Below are positions 1-8,383 of a stretch of 64,000 nucleotides of DNA, piece by piece (the first letter of the stretch is position 1; every line of letters begins with the position of its first letter). The translations under genes and the position numbers were made by a program. The stretch is from Achromobacter sp. HZ34 (GTDB taxonomy: Bacteria; Pseudomonadota; Gammaproteobacteria; Burkholderiales; Burkholderiaceae_B): positions 1-64,000 of the forward strand of contig NZ_NJIX01000001.1 of the NCBI RefSeq assembly GCF_002209485.1. The letters run 5' to 3'. The notes below the pieces were generated by a model that did not search any database, was not told the DNA's origin, and saw nothing but the letters and a program-made list of their open reading frames with translations.

Positions 1-3000
1 GGTCATGGCGGCACGGCCACCAAGTCGGTGTCTGTCACGATCAACGGTACGGACGATGCGGCGATCATCACCCCGCACGCGGTGGGTGCTGACGCGGGTA
101 CGGTCAAGGAAGACACGACGCTGACCACCAGCGGCAAGCTGGATATCGTCGATCCGGATGCTGGCCAGGCGGTCTTCGTGGCTCAAACCGGCACCGCCGG
201 AACCTACGGTTCGTTCACCATGGGTACGGATGGAACCTGGTCGTACACGCTGAACAACAGCAGCGCCGCGGTTCAAGCGCTGGGCCTGGGCGACTCCAAG
301 ACGGAAACGTTCACGGTCGCTTCGGCTGACGGGACGACCAGCAAGGTCACGATCACGGTCCAAGGTACCAACGACGCGCCGGTTATCAACGCTCCGGCCG
401 GTTCGACCGCTGGTTCTGTGACGGAAGACGGCACGCAGACGGCTACGGGTCAGTTCAGCAAAACGGACGTTGACACCAACGACACCCACACCTGGACGGT
501 GGACGGCAATGCGAAGGGCACTTATGGCACCTTCAGCGTTGACCAGACCGGCAAGTGGACGTACGCGCTGGATAATGCTGCTGCTCAACAGCTGACTTCC
601 AAGGACCACATCACTGAGACTTACACAGTCAAGGTCGATGACGGCCACGGCGGTACGGCGACGAAGTCGGTCGCTGTTACGATCAACGGCACGGACGACG
701 CTGCGATCATCACCCCGCACGCCGTGGGTGCGGATGCTGGCACGGTCAAGGAAGACACGACCCTGACCACCAGCGGCAAACTGGATATCGTCGATCCGGA
801 CGCCGGCCAAGCGGTCTTTGTTGCTCAAACCGCGACGGCTGGTACCTATGGTTCCTTCACCATGGGTACGGATGGCACGTGGTCCTACACCTTGAACAAC
901 AGCAGCGCTGCGGTTCAAGCGCTGGGCCTGGGTGAATCCAAGACGGAAACGTTCACGGTTGCCTCCGCCGATGGCACGACCAGCAAGGTCACGATCACGG
1001 TCCAAGGCACCAACGACGCGCCGGTCATCAACGCGCCGGCGGGTTCGACGGCCGGTTCGGTAACCGAGGACGGCACGCAGACGGCTACGGGCCAGTTCAG
1101 CAAAACGGACGTTGATACCAACGATACGCACACCTGGACGGTGGACGGCAACGCGAAGGGTACCTATGGCACCTTCAGCGTTGACCAGACCGGTAAGTGG
1201 ACCTACACGCTGGACAACACGGCCGCGCAAGGATTGACCACGAAGGATCACATCACCGAGACCTACACGGTCAAGGTGGATGACGGCCACGGCGGTACGG
1301 CGACGAAGTCGGTGGCTGTAACAATCAATGGAACGGACGACGCGGCAATCATTACGCCGCATGCCGTCGGTGCTGATGCTGGCACGGTCAAGGAAGACAC
1401 GACCCTGACCACCAGCGGCAAACTGGATATCGTCGATCCGGATGCTGGCCAGGCGGTCTTTGTTGCTCAAACCGCGACGGCTGGTACTTATGGTTCGTTC
1501 ACCATGGGTACGGATGGCACTTGGTCCTACACCTTGAACAACACTAGCGCTGCGGTTCAAGCGCTGGGCCTGGGTGAATCCAAGACGGAAACGTTCACGG
1601 TGGCTTCGGCCGATGGCACGACCAGCAAGGTCACGATCACGGTCCAAGGCACCAACGACGCGCCGGTCATCAACGCGCCGGCGGGTTCGACGGCCGGTTC
1701 GGTAACCGAGGACGGTACGCAGACGGCTACGGGCCAGTTCAGCAAAACGGACGTTGACACCAACGATACGCACACTTGGACGGTGGACGGCAATGCGAAG
1801 GGTACCTATGGCACCTTCAGCGTTGACCAGACCGGCAAGTGGACGTACACGCTGGACAACACGGCCGCGCAAGCATTGACCACGAAGGATCACATCACCG
1901 AGACCTACACGGTCAAGGTGGATGACGGCCACGGCGGTACGGCGACGAAGTCGGTGGCTGTAACAATCAATGGAACGGACGACGCGGCAATCATTACGCC
2001 GCATGCCGTCGGTGCTGATGCTGGCACGGTCAAGGAAGACACGACGCTGACCACGAGCGGCAAGCTGGATATCGTCGATCCGGACGCCGGCCAAGCGGTC
2101 TTTGTTGCTCAAACCGCGACGGCTGGTACTTATGGTTCGTTCACCATGGGTACGGATGGCACTTGGTCCTACACCTTGAACAACACTAGTGCTGCGGTTC
2201 AGGCGCTGGGCCTGGGTGAATCCAAGACGGAAACATTCACGGTGGCTTCGGCCGATGGCACGACCAGCAAGGTCACGATCACGGTCCAAGGCACCAACGA
2301 CGCTCCCGTCATCAACGCTCCGACCGGCTCGACGGCCGGTTCCGTGACGGAAGATGGCACGCAGACGGCCACCGGCCAATTCAGCAAGACGGATGTCGAT
2401 ACCAACGACACCCACACCTGGACGGTGGACGGCAATGCGAAGGGTACGTATGGCACCTTCAGCGTCGACCAGACCGGCAAGTGGACCTACACGCTGAACA
2501 ACACGGCAGCGCAAGTACTGACCACGAAAGACCACATCATCGAAACCTACACGGTCAAGGTGGATGACGGTCATGGTGGAACGGCCACGAAGTCCGTTGC
2601 CATCACCATCAACGGCACGGACGACGCAGCCATCATCACCCCGCATGCCGTGGGCGCCGACGCCGGCACGGTGAAGGAAGACACTACCCTGACCACCAGC
2701 GGCAAGCTCGACATCGTCGATCCTGACGCCGGCCAGGCCGTCTTCATCACCCAGAGCACGTCCGGTACCTATGGCACCTTCACGCTGGGCACCGACGGTA
2801 CCTGGTCCTACGCGCTGAACAACACCAGCGCCGCGGTACAGGCGCTGGGCCTGGGCGAATCCAAGACCGAGACGTTCACCGTTTCCGCCGCGGACGGCAC
2901 GACCAGCAAGGTCACCATCACCGTGCAGGGCACCAACGACGCCCCGGTCATTCAGGTGCCGACCGGCGGCACGGACCAGGGCAACGTCACGGAGGACGGC

Positions 3001-5934
3001 ACCAAAACCGCCTCCGGCCAGCTGGCTCGTGTCGATGTCGATACCAACGACGCCGCGACGTGGACCATCCAGGGCGCCAACAAGGGCACCTACGGCAGCA
3101 TCGCCGTCGACGCAACCGGCAAGTGGACCTACACACTGGACAACACGGCTGCCCAATCCTTGCGTGCGGGTGACAAGATCACCGAAACCTACACCGTCAA
3201 GGTCGACGACAGCAAGGGAGGCACCGATACCCACGTCGTCACCATCACGATCAACGGCACCAACGATGTGCCGACGATCGTCGGCCATGGCGGCGACGGC
3301 GTCGGCGATCGCGGAACGGTTGTCGAAGACCTCACGCTCAGCGCTACCGGCAAGCTCGACACGACCGACGCCGACACTGGTGAAAGCTACGTCAAGGCCC
3401 AGACCATTCAGGACACGTACGGCACCTTCAGTATCGATGCGAACGGCAACTGGACCTACACCCTGGATAACAACAACGCCACGGTGCAGGCCCTGTCCGG
3501 TGCCCAGTCCTTGACCCGCACCTTCACCGTCACCTCCATGGACGGTACGGCGACGCATCCGGTCACGGTCACCATCGCCGGCGCCAACGACGCACCTGTG
3601 TCAGCCGCCAACTCGACGCACGTCGAAGTCGGCACCACTCACGTGTTCAGCCTGTCCGAATTCGCTTTCTCGGACAGCAAGGGAGAGAGCGACGCATTCC
3701 AGAGCGTCATCATCAGCCGCCTGCCCACCGTCGGTTCGCTGACGTACAACGGCTCCGCGGTAACGACAGGCATGGTGATTACCGTGGCGGACATCTCGTC
3801 CGGCAAGTTGGTCTACACGCCTGGATCGTCGGGGGGCGATACGTCCTTCGGCTTCCAGGTGCGCGATGCCGGCGGCACCGCCAACGGCGGGCAGAACACC
3901 TCCGGCGAGTACAACTACAGCATCGTCACGGACAACCTGATCCGCGGGACCAACGACGATTCCAGCGCCGGCAGCCTGACAGGGGGCTCGGGCGACGACG
4001 TCATCATCGGTGATGCCGGCGGTTCGAAGACCACCGTGGTGCCGGGCAAGAACTACAACGTTGCCCTGGTCATCGACCACTCCGGCAGTATGGCGTGGGG
4101 GCTGGACGGTGGTACGAACCCGTCCAGCGGGCAGGATCGTATGACATTGGTGAAGTCGGCGCTGCTGAATTTGCTCAATACGCTGGACACCCACTCGGGC
4201 GGCGTCGTGAACGTGGCGCTGATCGGCTTCGGCACGACAGCGGATAGCACGATCCAGGTGCAGAACCTGACGACCGCCAATGTCTCCACGCTGATCAATG
4301 CCATCAATGCGATGACGGCGACCGGCGGCACGAACTACGAAGCAGCGTTCAACAACGCCGTGACCTGGTTCAACGCGCAGACGGCGGCAGGAAAGACCGG
4401 TTCGAACTACGAGAACATGACGTATTTCCTCACCGATGGCGATCCGACCTACTACATCACCAGTAGCGGCAGCCGCGGCGGCGATGGGTCGACCACGGAC
4501 GCCACCACGCTGCAGGAGTCGATCAATGCCTTCAAGGCACTGAGCGCCGTGACCAACGTCAACGCCATCGGTATCGGCGACGGCGTCAGCCAGCAGTATC
4601 TGCAGTTCTTCAACAATACGGCCAGCGGCAGCACGGCCACCGTTTCGGTGGGCGTCGGGACCAGCACCAACACGGTCCTCGCGAATTTCGACAACCTGTC
4701 CAGCACCGGACTCAACAACGTGTCGGGCTGGACGTTTACGTCGGGCGGCACGGGCAGCAGCGTGTCGCGTCCCCTCACCGGCTACAGCAACGGTACGCTC
4801 TACCAGAACCTGCAGATCACGGACGTCAACGGCAGCGGCGATACGAAACTGACGAGCCAGAATTTCACCATTTCGGGCACCAAGACCACCCTCAGCTTCG
4901 ACGCTGGAACGGCCAACTTCAACTCGGGCGACGTGTTCAAGTGGGCCATCGAGAAGCTGAATTCGTCGGGTGGCTGGGACACGGTCCAGTCCGGCTCGAC
5001 GAACAGTCCCTTGTCTTCGTCGACATTCGAAACCAACATCCTGGCCGCCGGTACCTACCATCTCGTGTACTCGGTAGCCGACAACACGTCTGGTTCGGGC
5101 AACGCCACGGTGAACATCGACAACATCACCACGCATGCCTATACGTCGACCATCACGGGCCCGGCAGGTACCGCGGACATCGCCCACCAGGCGAGCGATC
5201 TCGATACCGTGTTGCAAGGCGGCAGCACCACTACCACGCCGGCAACGGTCGGCGGTGACACCATCGACGGCGGTGCCGGCAACGACATCATCTTCGGTGA
5301 CACCATCAATACCGATGCACTGTCGTGGACGGGTCACCCGGCGGGGTCCCACGATGGCCAGGGCATGCAGGGCCTGGTCGACTTCCTGACCTCGACCAAT
5401 GGCCATGCGGCGACCAACACGGAGCTGTACGACTACATCAAGGCCCACAGCGATGACTTCAACGTCAGCGGCGATACCCGCGGCGGCAACGACACCATCC
5501 GCGGCGGCACCGGCGATGACCTGATCTACGGGCAGGGCGGCAATGACACCATCATCGGTGGCCAGGGCAACGACACCTTGTACGGCGGCGCCGGCAGCGA
5601 CACCTTCAAGTGGGAGCTGAACGACCAGGGTACGGTGGCCAAGCCCGCGGTGGACACGGTCAAGGACTTCTCGGCGGATACGCCAGCGAACGGCGGTGAC
5701 ATCCTGCACCTGGGTGGCTTGCTGCAGAATCCGGCCGACTCGGATCTGTCCAAGTACCTGAACTTCAGCAAGGACGGCAACAATACCGTGCTGAAGGTCA
5801 GTACGGCCGGTGACGTGGCACACGGTTTCGACCAGAAGATCATCCTTGAAAACGTCGACCTGGTTGGTACCAAGACCGACCAGCAAGCCATCATCAATGA
5901 CCTGATCCAGAAGGGGAAACTGCAAGGACATTGA
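1..5934 (+). CDS. Giant VCBS/VWA/RTX adhesin (copy A), 5' end outside window
   Basis: C-terminal 1977 codons of a LapA/BrtA-type surface adhesin; the frame is open from base 1, so the start lies upstream. It begins inside long VCBS repeats (each closing with GTNDAPVI-like or GTDDAAI motifs) that run to about base 3600. A cadherin-like segment follows, then an RTX-like GGSGDDVIIGD motif at about 3985. Next is a von Willebrand A domain with the MIDAS motif DHSGSM (Asp codon at 4075), TNYEAAF and TDGDPT. A beta-rich domain (about 4660-5150), a short block of RTX nonapeptides (about 5260-5610) and a type I secretion C-terminus (SDTFKWELND onwards) complete the protein. In this family the protein is exported by a type I system and held in the outer membrane by an N-terminal retention module, which cannot be checked here. 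Unlike copy B, this gene is separated from its presumed exporter by a tRNA gene. Confidence 0.93.
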   Translation, partial: GHGGTATKSVSVTINGTDDAAIITPHAVGADAGTVKEDTTLTTSGKLDIVDPDAGQAVFVAQTGTAGTYGSFTMGTDGTWSYTLNNSSAAVQALGLGDSKTETFTVASADGTTSKVTITVQGTNDAPVINAPAGSTAGSVTEDGTQTATGQFSKTDVDTNDTHTWTVDGNAKGTYGTFSVDQTGKWTYALDNAAAQQLTSKDHITETYTVKVDDGHGGTATKSVAVTINGTDDAAIITPHAVGADAGTVKEDTTLTTSGKLDIVDPDAGQAVFVAQTATAGTYGSFTMGTDGTWSYTLNNSSAAVQALGLGESKTETFTVASADGTTSKVTITVQGTNDAPVINAPAGSTAGSVTEDGTQTATGQFSKTDVDTNDTHTWTVDGNAKGTYGTFSVDQTGKWTYTLDNTAAQGLTTKDHITETYTVKVDDGHGGTATKSVAVTINGTDDAAIITPHAVGADAGTVKEDTTLTTSGKLDIVDPDAGQAVFVAQTATAGTYGSFTMGTDGTWSYTLNNTSAAVQALGLGESKTETFTVASADGTTSKVTITVQGTNDAPVINAPAGSTAGSVTEDGTQTATGQFSKTDVDTNDTHTWTVDGNAKGTYGTFSVDQTGKWTYTLDNTAAQALTTKDHITETYTVKVDDGHGGTATKSVAVTINGTDDAAIITPHAVGADAGTVKEDTTLTTSGKLDIVDPDAGQAVFVAQTATAGTYGSFTMGTDGTWSYTLNNTSAAVQALGLGESKTETFTVASADGTTSKVTITVQGTNDAPVINAPTGSTAGSVTEDGTQTATGQFSKTDVDTNDTHTWTVDGNAKGTYGTFSVDQTGKWTYTLNNTAAQVLTTKDHIIETYTVKVDDGHGGTATKSVAITINGTDDAAIITPHAVGADAGTVKEDTTLTTSGKLDIVDPDAGQAVFITQSTSGTYGTFTLGTDGTWSYALNNTSAAVQALGLGESKTETFTVSAADGTTSKVTITVQGTNDAPVIQVPTGGTDQGNVTEDGTKTASGQLARVDVDTNDAATWTIQGANKGTYGSIAVDATGKWTYTLDNTAAQSLRAGDKITETYTVKVDDSKGGTDTHVVTITINGTNDVPTIVGHGGDGVGDRGTVVEDLTLSATGKLDTTDADTGESYVKAQTIQDTYGTFSIDANGNWTYTLDNNNATVQALSGAQSLTRTFTVTSMDGTATHPVTVTIAGANDAPVSAANSTHVEVGTTHVFSLSEFAFSDSKGESDAFQSVIISRLPTVGSLTYNGSAVTTGMVITVADISSGKLVYTPGSSGGDTSFGFQVRDAGGTANGGQNTSGEYNYSIVTDNLIRGTNDDSSAGSLTGGSGDDVIIGDAGGSKTTVVPGKNYNVALVIDHSGSMAWGLDGGTNPSSGQDRMTLVKSALLNLLNTLDTHSGGVVNVALIGFGTTADSTIQVQNLTTANVSTLINAINAMTATGGTNYEAAFNNAVTWFNAQTAAGKTGSNYENMTYFLTDGDPTYYITSSGSRGGDGSTTDATTLQESINAFKALSAVTNVNAIGIGDGVSQQYLQFFNNTASGSTATVSVGVGTSTNTVLANFDNLSSTGLNNVSGWTFTSGGTGSSVSRPLTGYSNGTLYQNLQITDVNGSGDTKLTSQNFTISGTKTTLSFDAGTANFNSGDVFKWAIEKLNSSGGWDTVQSGSTNSPLSSSTFETNILAAGTYHLVYSVADNTSGSGNATVNIDNITTHAYTSTITGPAGTADIAHQASDLDTVLQGGSTTTTPATVGGDTIDGGAGNDIIFGDTINTDALSWTGHPAGSHDGQGMQGLVDFLTSTNGHAATNTELYDYIKAHSDDFNVSGDTRGGNDTIRGGTGDDLIYGQGGNDTIIGGQGNDTLYGGAGSDTFKWELNDQGTVAKPAVDTVKDFSADTPANGGDILHLGGLLQNPADSDLSKYLNFSKDGNNTVLKVSTAGDVAHGFDQKIILENVDLVGTKTDQQAIINDLIQKGKLQGH
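52..2619 (+). repeat. Four near-identical 642-bp tandem repeats in adhesin A
   Basis: Units begin at 52, 694, 1336 and 1978, each at the codons for DDAAIITP. Every unit encodes 214 residues, which is two alternating VCBS-type domains. A fifth unit from 2620 is clearly diverged and one codon shorter. The units differ mainly at synonymous sites; for example the stretches at 915-1151 and 1557-1793 are almost identical. Because the window opens inside the array, the true copy number is unknown. Homology of this length allows gain or loss of domains by recombination. Confidence 0.92.
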
Positions 5935-5948
5935 TGAAAAAAAAGCGT

Positions 5949-5975
5949 AGGTGCCGCCTCGTCAGGGCGGCGCCT
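5949..5975 (+). terminator. Hairpin after adhesin A
   Basis: A 10-bp stem (AGGTGCCGCC with GGCGGCGCCT, one G-T pair) and a 7-nt loop begins 14 nt after the adhesin stop codon. There is only a weak T-rich stretch downstream (CCCTTTCT). An A-run lies upstream, so the hairpin would look like a better terminator for the opposite strand. It probably separates the adhesin transcript from the tRNA. Confidence 0.5.
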
Positions 5976-6012
5976 CGCTGCATCCCTTTCTGTGTGCGCA
6001 TGAGAAATTTTC

Positions 6013-6021
6013 TGGTATAGT
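6013..6021 (+). promoter_or_regulatory. Extended -10 promoter element for tRNA-Ala
   Basis: TGGTATAGT is an extended -10 element (TG-N-TATAGT). It lies 15 nt before the mature tRNA 5' end and would start transcription near 6028. No convincing -35 hexamer is visible, which fits an extended -10 promoter. This indicates that the tRNA has its own promoter between the adhesin and exporter genes. Confidence 0.5.
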
Positions 6022-6036
6022 GCTGGACTTGCTTGT

Positions 6037-6112
<76 letters not shown>

Positions 6113-6125
6113 TCAAGCCCAGATC

Positions 6126-6162
6126 AAAAAGCCTTGGACCACACAGTCCAGGGCTTTTTTTT
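6126..6162 (+). terminator. Rho-independent terminator after tRNA-Ala
   Basis: AGCCTTGGAC pairs with GTCCAGGGCT (10 bp, one G-T) around a short loop. An A-run precedes it and eight T follow. The layout is that of a classical intrinsic terminator, and the flanking A and T runs could also work on the opposite strand. Confidence 0.9.
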
Positions 6163-6580
6163 GCGCCGAAGCTCGAAAGAGGCCTTCGCGTCATCCGCAA
6201 TCCAGACCATCGAGTACCGATCGCGCCAGCACGCAGTCCTGCGTGCGCGCGGCGTGCCCGCTCACCCCACCCATGAATTTGTTGCACAACTGTGTCACGG
6301 CGCGGGCGGGTCCTCAGAATTGCCTATTCGGCCAAGACTTTCTGCGATCAGTTACGAAAATTACATCTATATTTGACGCAAGTTTGCGATCTTTGCCCGG
6401 GGCTAACGATTTTTTGCAGGAAGATAGGGTCAACTGGCCTAAGTCCCTCATCCTTTTGCACCATAGATTTACATATGTGACCACACAAACGCGTAAACAC
6501 CTTCCATACTTTTCAAGACTACGAGACTTTCTGAAATAAACAGCTTGTCCGCGTTGTTACGTTTTTCCGGGTGGATTCAT
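6163..6580. other. Intergenic leader upstream of exporter operon A
   Basis: About 418 bp without a supportable gene. From about 6340 onward it is clearly more AT-rich than the surrounding coding DNA. It should contain the promoter for the tolC-like gene at 6581, but no -35/-10 pair is convincing. Open frames crossing it also run through the tRNA and have no recognisable content. Confidence 0.5.
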
Positions 6581-8149
6581 ATGTTGTGCCAGAAGTATTT
6601 CATCGCATTCATCGCTGCGGTGCCGCTGACTGCGCTCGCCCAGCCGGGTCCGGCCGCGCCGAGAATGCCTTCCACACCTCCAGGCACCACGCCCGTGGCC
6701 CAGGCCTCGGACGGCAAGAATGCCGCGACTCTGAACCAGATCGTCGAACAAACCTTGTTGACGAATCCTGAAATCCAGGCGCGCTACCACGATTTCCGCG
6801 CGTCGCTGGAAGGGCAGAACGTGTCCAAGGCGGGTTTCCTGCCCCAAGTCAATACACAGGCGTACTACGGCCGCATGTGGCAGAGCAATCTGCCCAATGA
6901 CGGCAACGCCAGCTGGAACCGGCCCGGATACACCGTCGAATTGCGGCAACTGATTTTCGACGGCTTCCGTACCAGCAGCGACGTCAAGCAGACTGGCTTC
7001 GAGAAGCTGTCGCGCTTCTACGATCTGCTGGCGACCAGCGATGACGTGGCCTTGACCGCCACCACGGCCTACCTGGACGTGCAGCGCTATCGCGACCTTG
7101 AATTGCTGGCACGTTCGAATTACCGCCTCCATGAGGAAACGCTCAAGCAGATCCGCGAGCGCGCGGATTCGGGCGTAGGGCGGCGGGTCGACTTCGAGCA
7201 GGCGGGCGGCCGCCTGGCCCTGGCGCAGACCAATCTGATGACCGAGAGCGCCAATCTCAACGACGTCACCGCGCGCTTCCGGCGCGTGACCGGCCTGGAT
7301 GTCCCGCCGACCCTGGCGGCGGCGCCGCGCCTGGAGGACAGGCTGCCGAAGAATCCAGCCAATTTCGACGACTCCTTGCGCAGCAATCCGCAGATCCTGT
7401 CCAAGCAGGCGCTGGTGCAGTCCTCGAATGCCGGTGTGCAGTCGGCCAAGGGCAATTTTTCGCCCAAATTCGAATTCGTCGCGTCGACGGGAACGGACAC
7501 CTCGCAACCGGGCCCGGATTACAAGAACACGCGCAGCACGCAGGCCCAGGTCTTGATGACTTACAACCTGTATCGCGGCGGCGGCGACTCGGCGCGCCTG
7601 CGCCAGGTATCGGCGCAAAGTTATGCGGCACGCGACGTGCGGGACTACACCTGCCGGAACATCCAGCAGGACTTGGCCATCGCCTGGAATAACGTCGTTC
7701 ACCTGCGCCAGGCCTTGCCTTTCCTGCGCGATCATGAAATCTCGACGACGAAAGTGCGGGACGCGTATCGGCAACAGTTCCAGATCGGCCAGCGCACGCT
7801 GCTGGATTTGCTGGACACGGAAAACGAGCTGTTCGAGTCGCGTCGCGCCTTGACCAATGCGCTGTACGACTTGCAAGCCGCGCAGTACCGTTGGCTGGCG
7901 TTATCGCACAAGTTGCTGCCCACCCTTGGATTGCGTCCGGCCAAGGACGAGACGCCCGAGGAGAACGGCAAACTGCAGCTCAGCGAAGACGTGATCAAGC
8001 TCTGCAATTCGACCGTGCCGAATGCCGAGAGCCTGGAGCCCGTCAAGGTGATCTATCAGGATGGCGCGAAGCCGCCTGAGTTAGTGCCGGCGGGTACTCA
8101 ACCTCTGCAATCCGCTCCGGGGCAACCGGGGGCAACTCCGAAGTGGTGA
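6581..8149 (+). CDS. lapE: TolC-family outer membrane channel (copy A)
   Basis: 522-aa outer membrane efflux protein of the type I secretion (TolC/LapE/AggA) family, forming the exit duct for the adhesin. The chosen ATG follows a GGTGG stretch and yields a signal peptide ending ALTALAQ-like (residues 1-21, hydrophobic core FIAFIAAVPL). An upstream TTG at 6545 would place charged residues before the signal. A short linker leads to the OEP domain from about residue 50 (LNQIVEQTLLTNPEIQARYHDF). It is the first gene of the A operon, 6 nt before the small protein. It closely matches the copy at 15968 but lacks that copy's Pro/Ala-rich insert. Confidence 0.92.
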   Translation: MLCQKYFIAFIAAVPLTALAQPGPAAPRMPSTPPGTTPVAQASDGKNAATLNQIVEQTLLTNPEIQARYHDFRASLEGQNVSKAGFLPQVNTQAYYGRMWQSNLPNDGNASWNRPGYTVELRQLIFDGFRTSSDVKQTGFEKLSRFYDLLATSDDVALTATTAYLDVQRYRDLELLARSNYRLHEETLKQIRERADSGVGRRVDFEQAGGRLALAQTNLMTESANLNDVTARFRRVTGLDVPPTLAAAPRLEDRLPKNPANFDDSLRSNPQILSKQALVQSSNAGVQSAKGNFSPKFEFVASTGTDTSQPGPDYKNTRSTQAQVLMTYNLYRGGGDSARLRQVSAQSYAARDVRDYTCRNIQQDLAIAWNNVVHLRQALPFLRDHEISTTKVRDAYRQQFQIGQRTLLDLLDTENELFESRRALTNALYDLQAAQYRWLALSHKLLPTLGLRPAKDETPEENGKLQLSEDVIKLCNSTVPNAESLEPVKVIYQDGAKPPELVPAGTQPLQSAPGQPGATPKW

Positions 8150-8155
8150 CCTGCT

Positions 8156-8383
8156 ATGGCAACTCAAGACAACGGCGGTCAGGACAATGGTTTCGCGAAG
8201 CTGGACGTGGAGTTCGTCCGGGTGCTGGAAGATTTGATCGACGCCCTTATCGCGAACGGCGCCCTGCGCCTGACCGATCTTCCCGAGCATGCGCAACGCA
8301 AGCTGACCGAGCGCAAGCGTCACCGCGCGAAATTATCTGAACACCTGGACTTGTTGAGCGATGAAGACGGACAGATCATTTGA
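8156..8383 (+). CDS. Conserved 75-aa protein of the type I secretion operon (copy A)
   Basis: Small acidic/basic mixed protein with no family I recognise. It has a predicted helical body (FVRVLEDLIDALIANGALRLTDLP) followed by a Lys/Arg/Gln-rich segment and an acidic tail (LLSDEDGQII). It begins 6 nt after the tolC-like gene and its last 23 nt overlap the start of the ABC exporter gene, so translation is probably coupled. A homologue occupies exactly the same place in operon B (17738-17953), with the same overlap. Conservation in both duplicates, in the same frame, is good evidence that it is a real protein. It has no signal peptide or membrane segment, so it is probably cytoplasmic. A role as an exporter or chaperone accessory is only inferred from position. 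Confidence 0.85.
   Translation: MATQDNGGQDNGFAKLDVEFVRVLEDLIDALIANGALRLTDLPEHAQRKLTERKRHRAKLSEHLDLLSDEDGQII

Noticed and set aside
3601-5931. 776-codon minus-strand frame under adhesin A
   Set aside because: Shadow of the VWA/RTX part of the adhesin. The equivalent region of copy B gives similar antisense frames, as expected from shared codon use.
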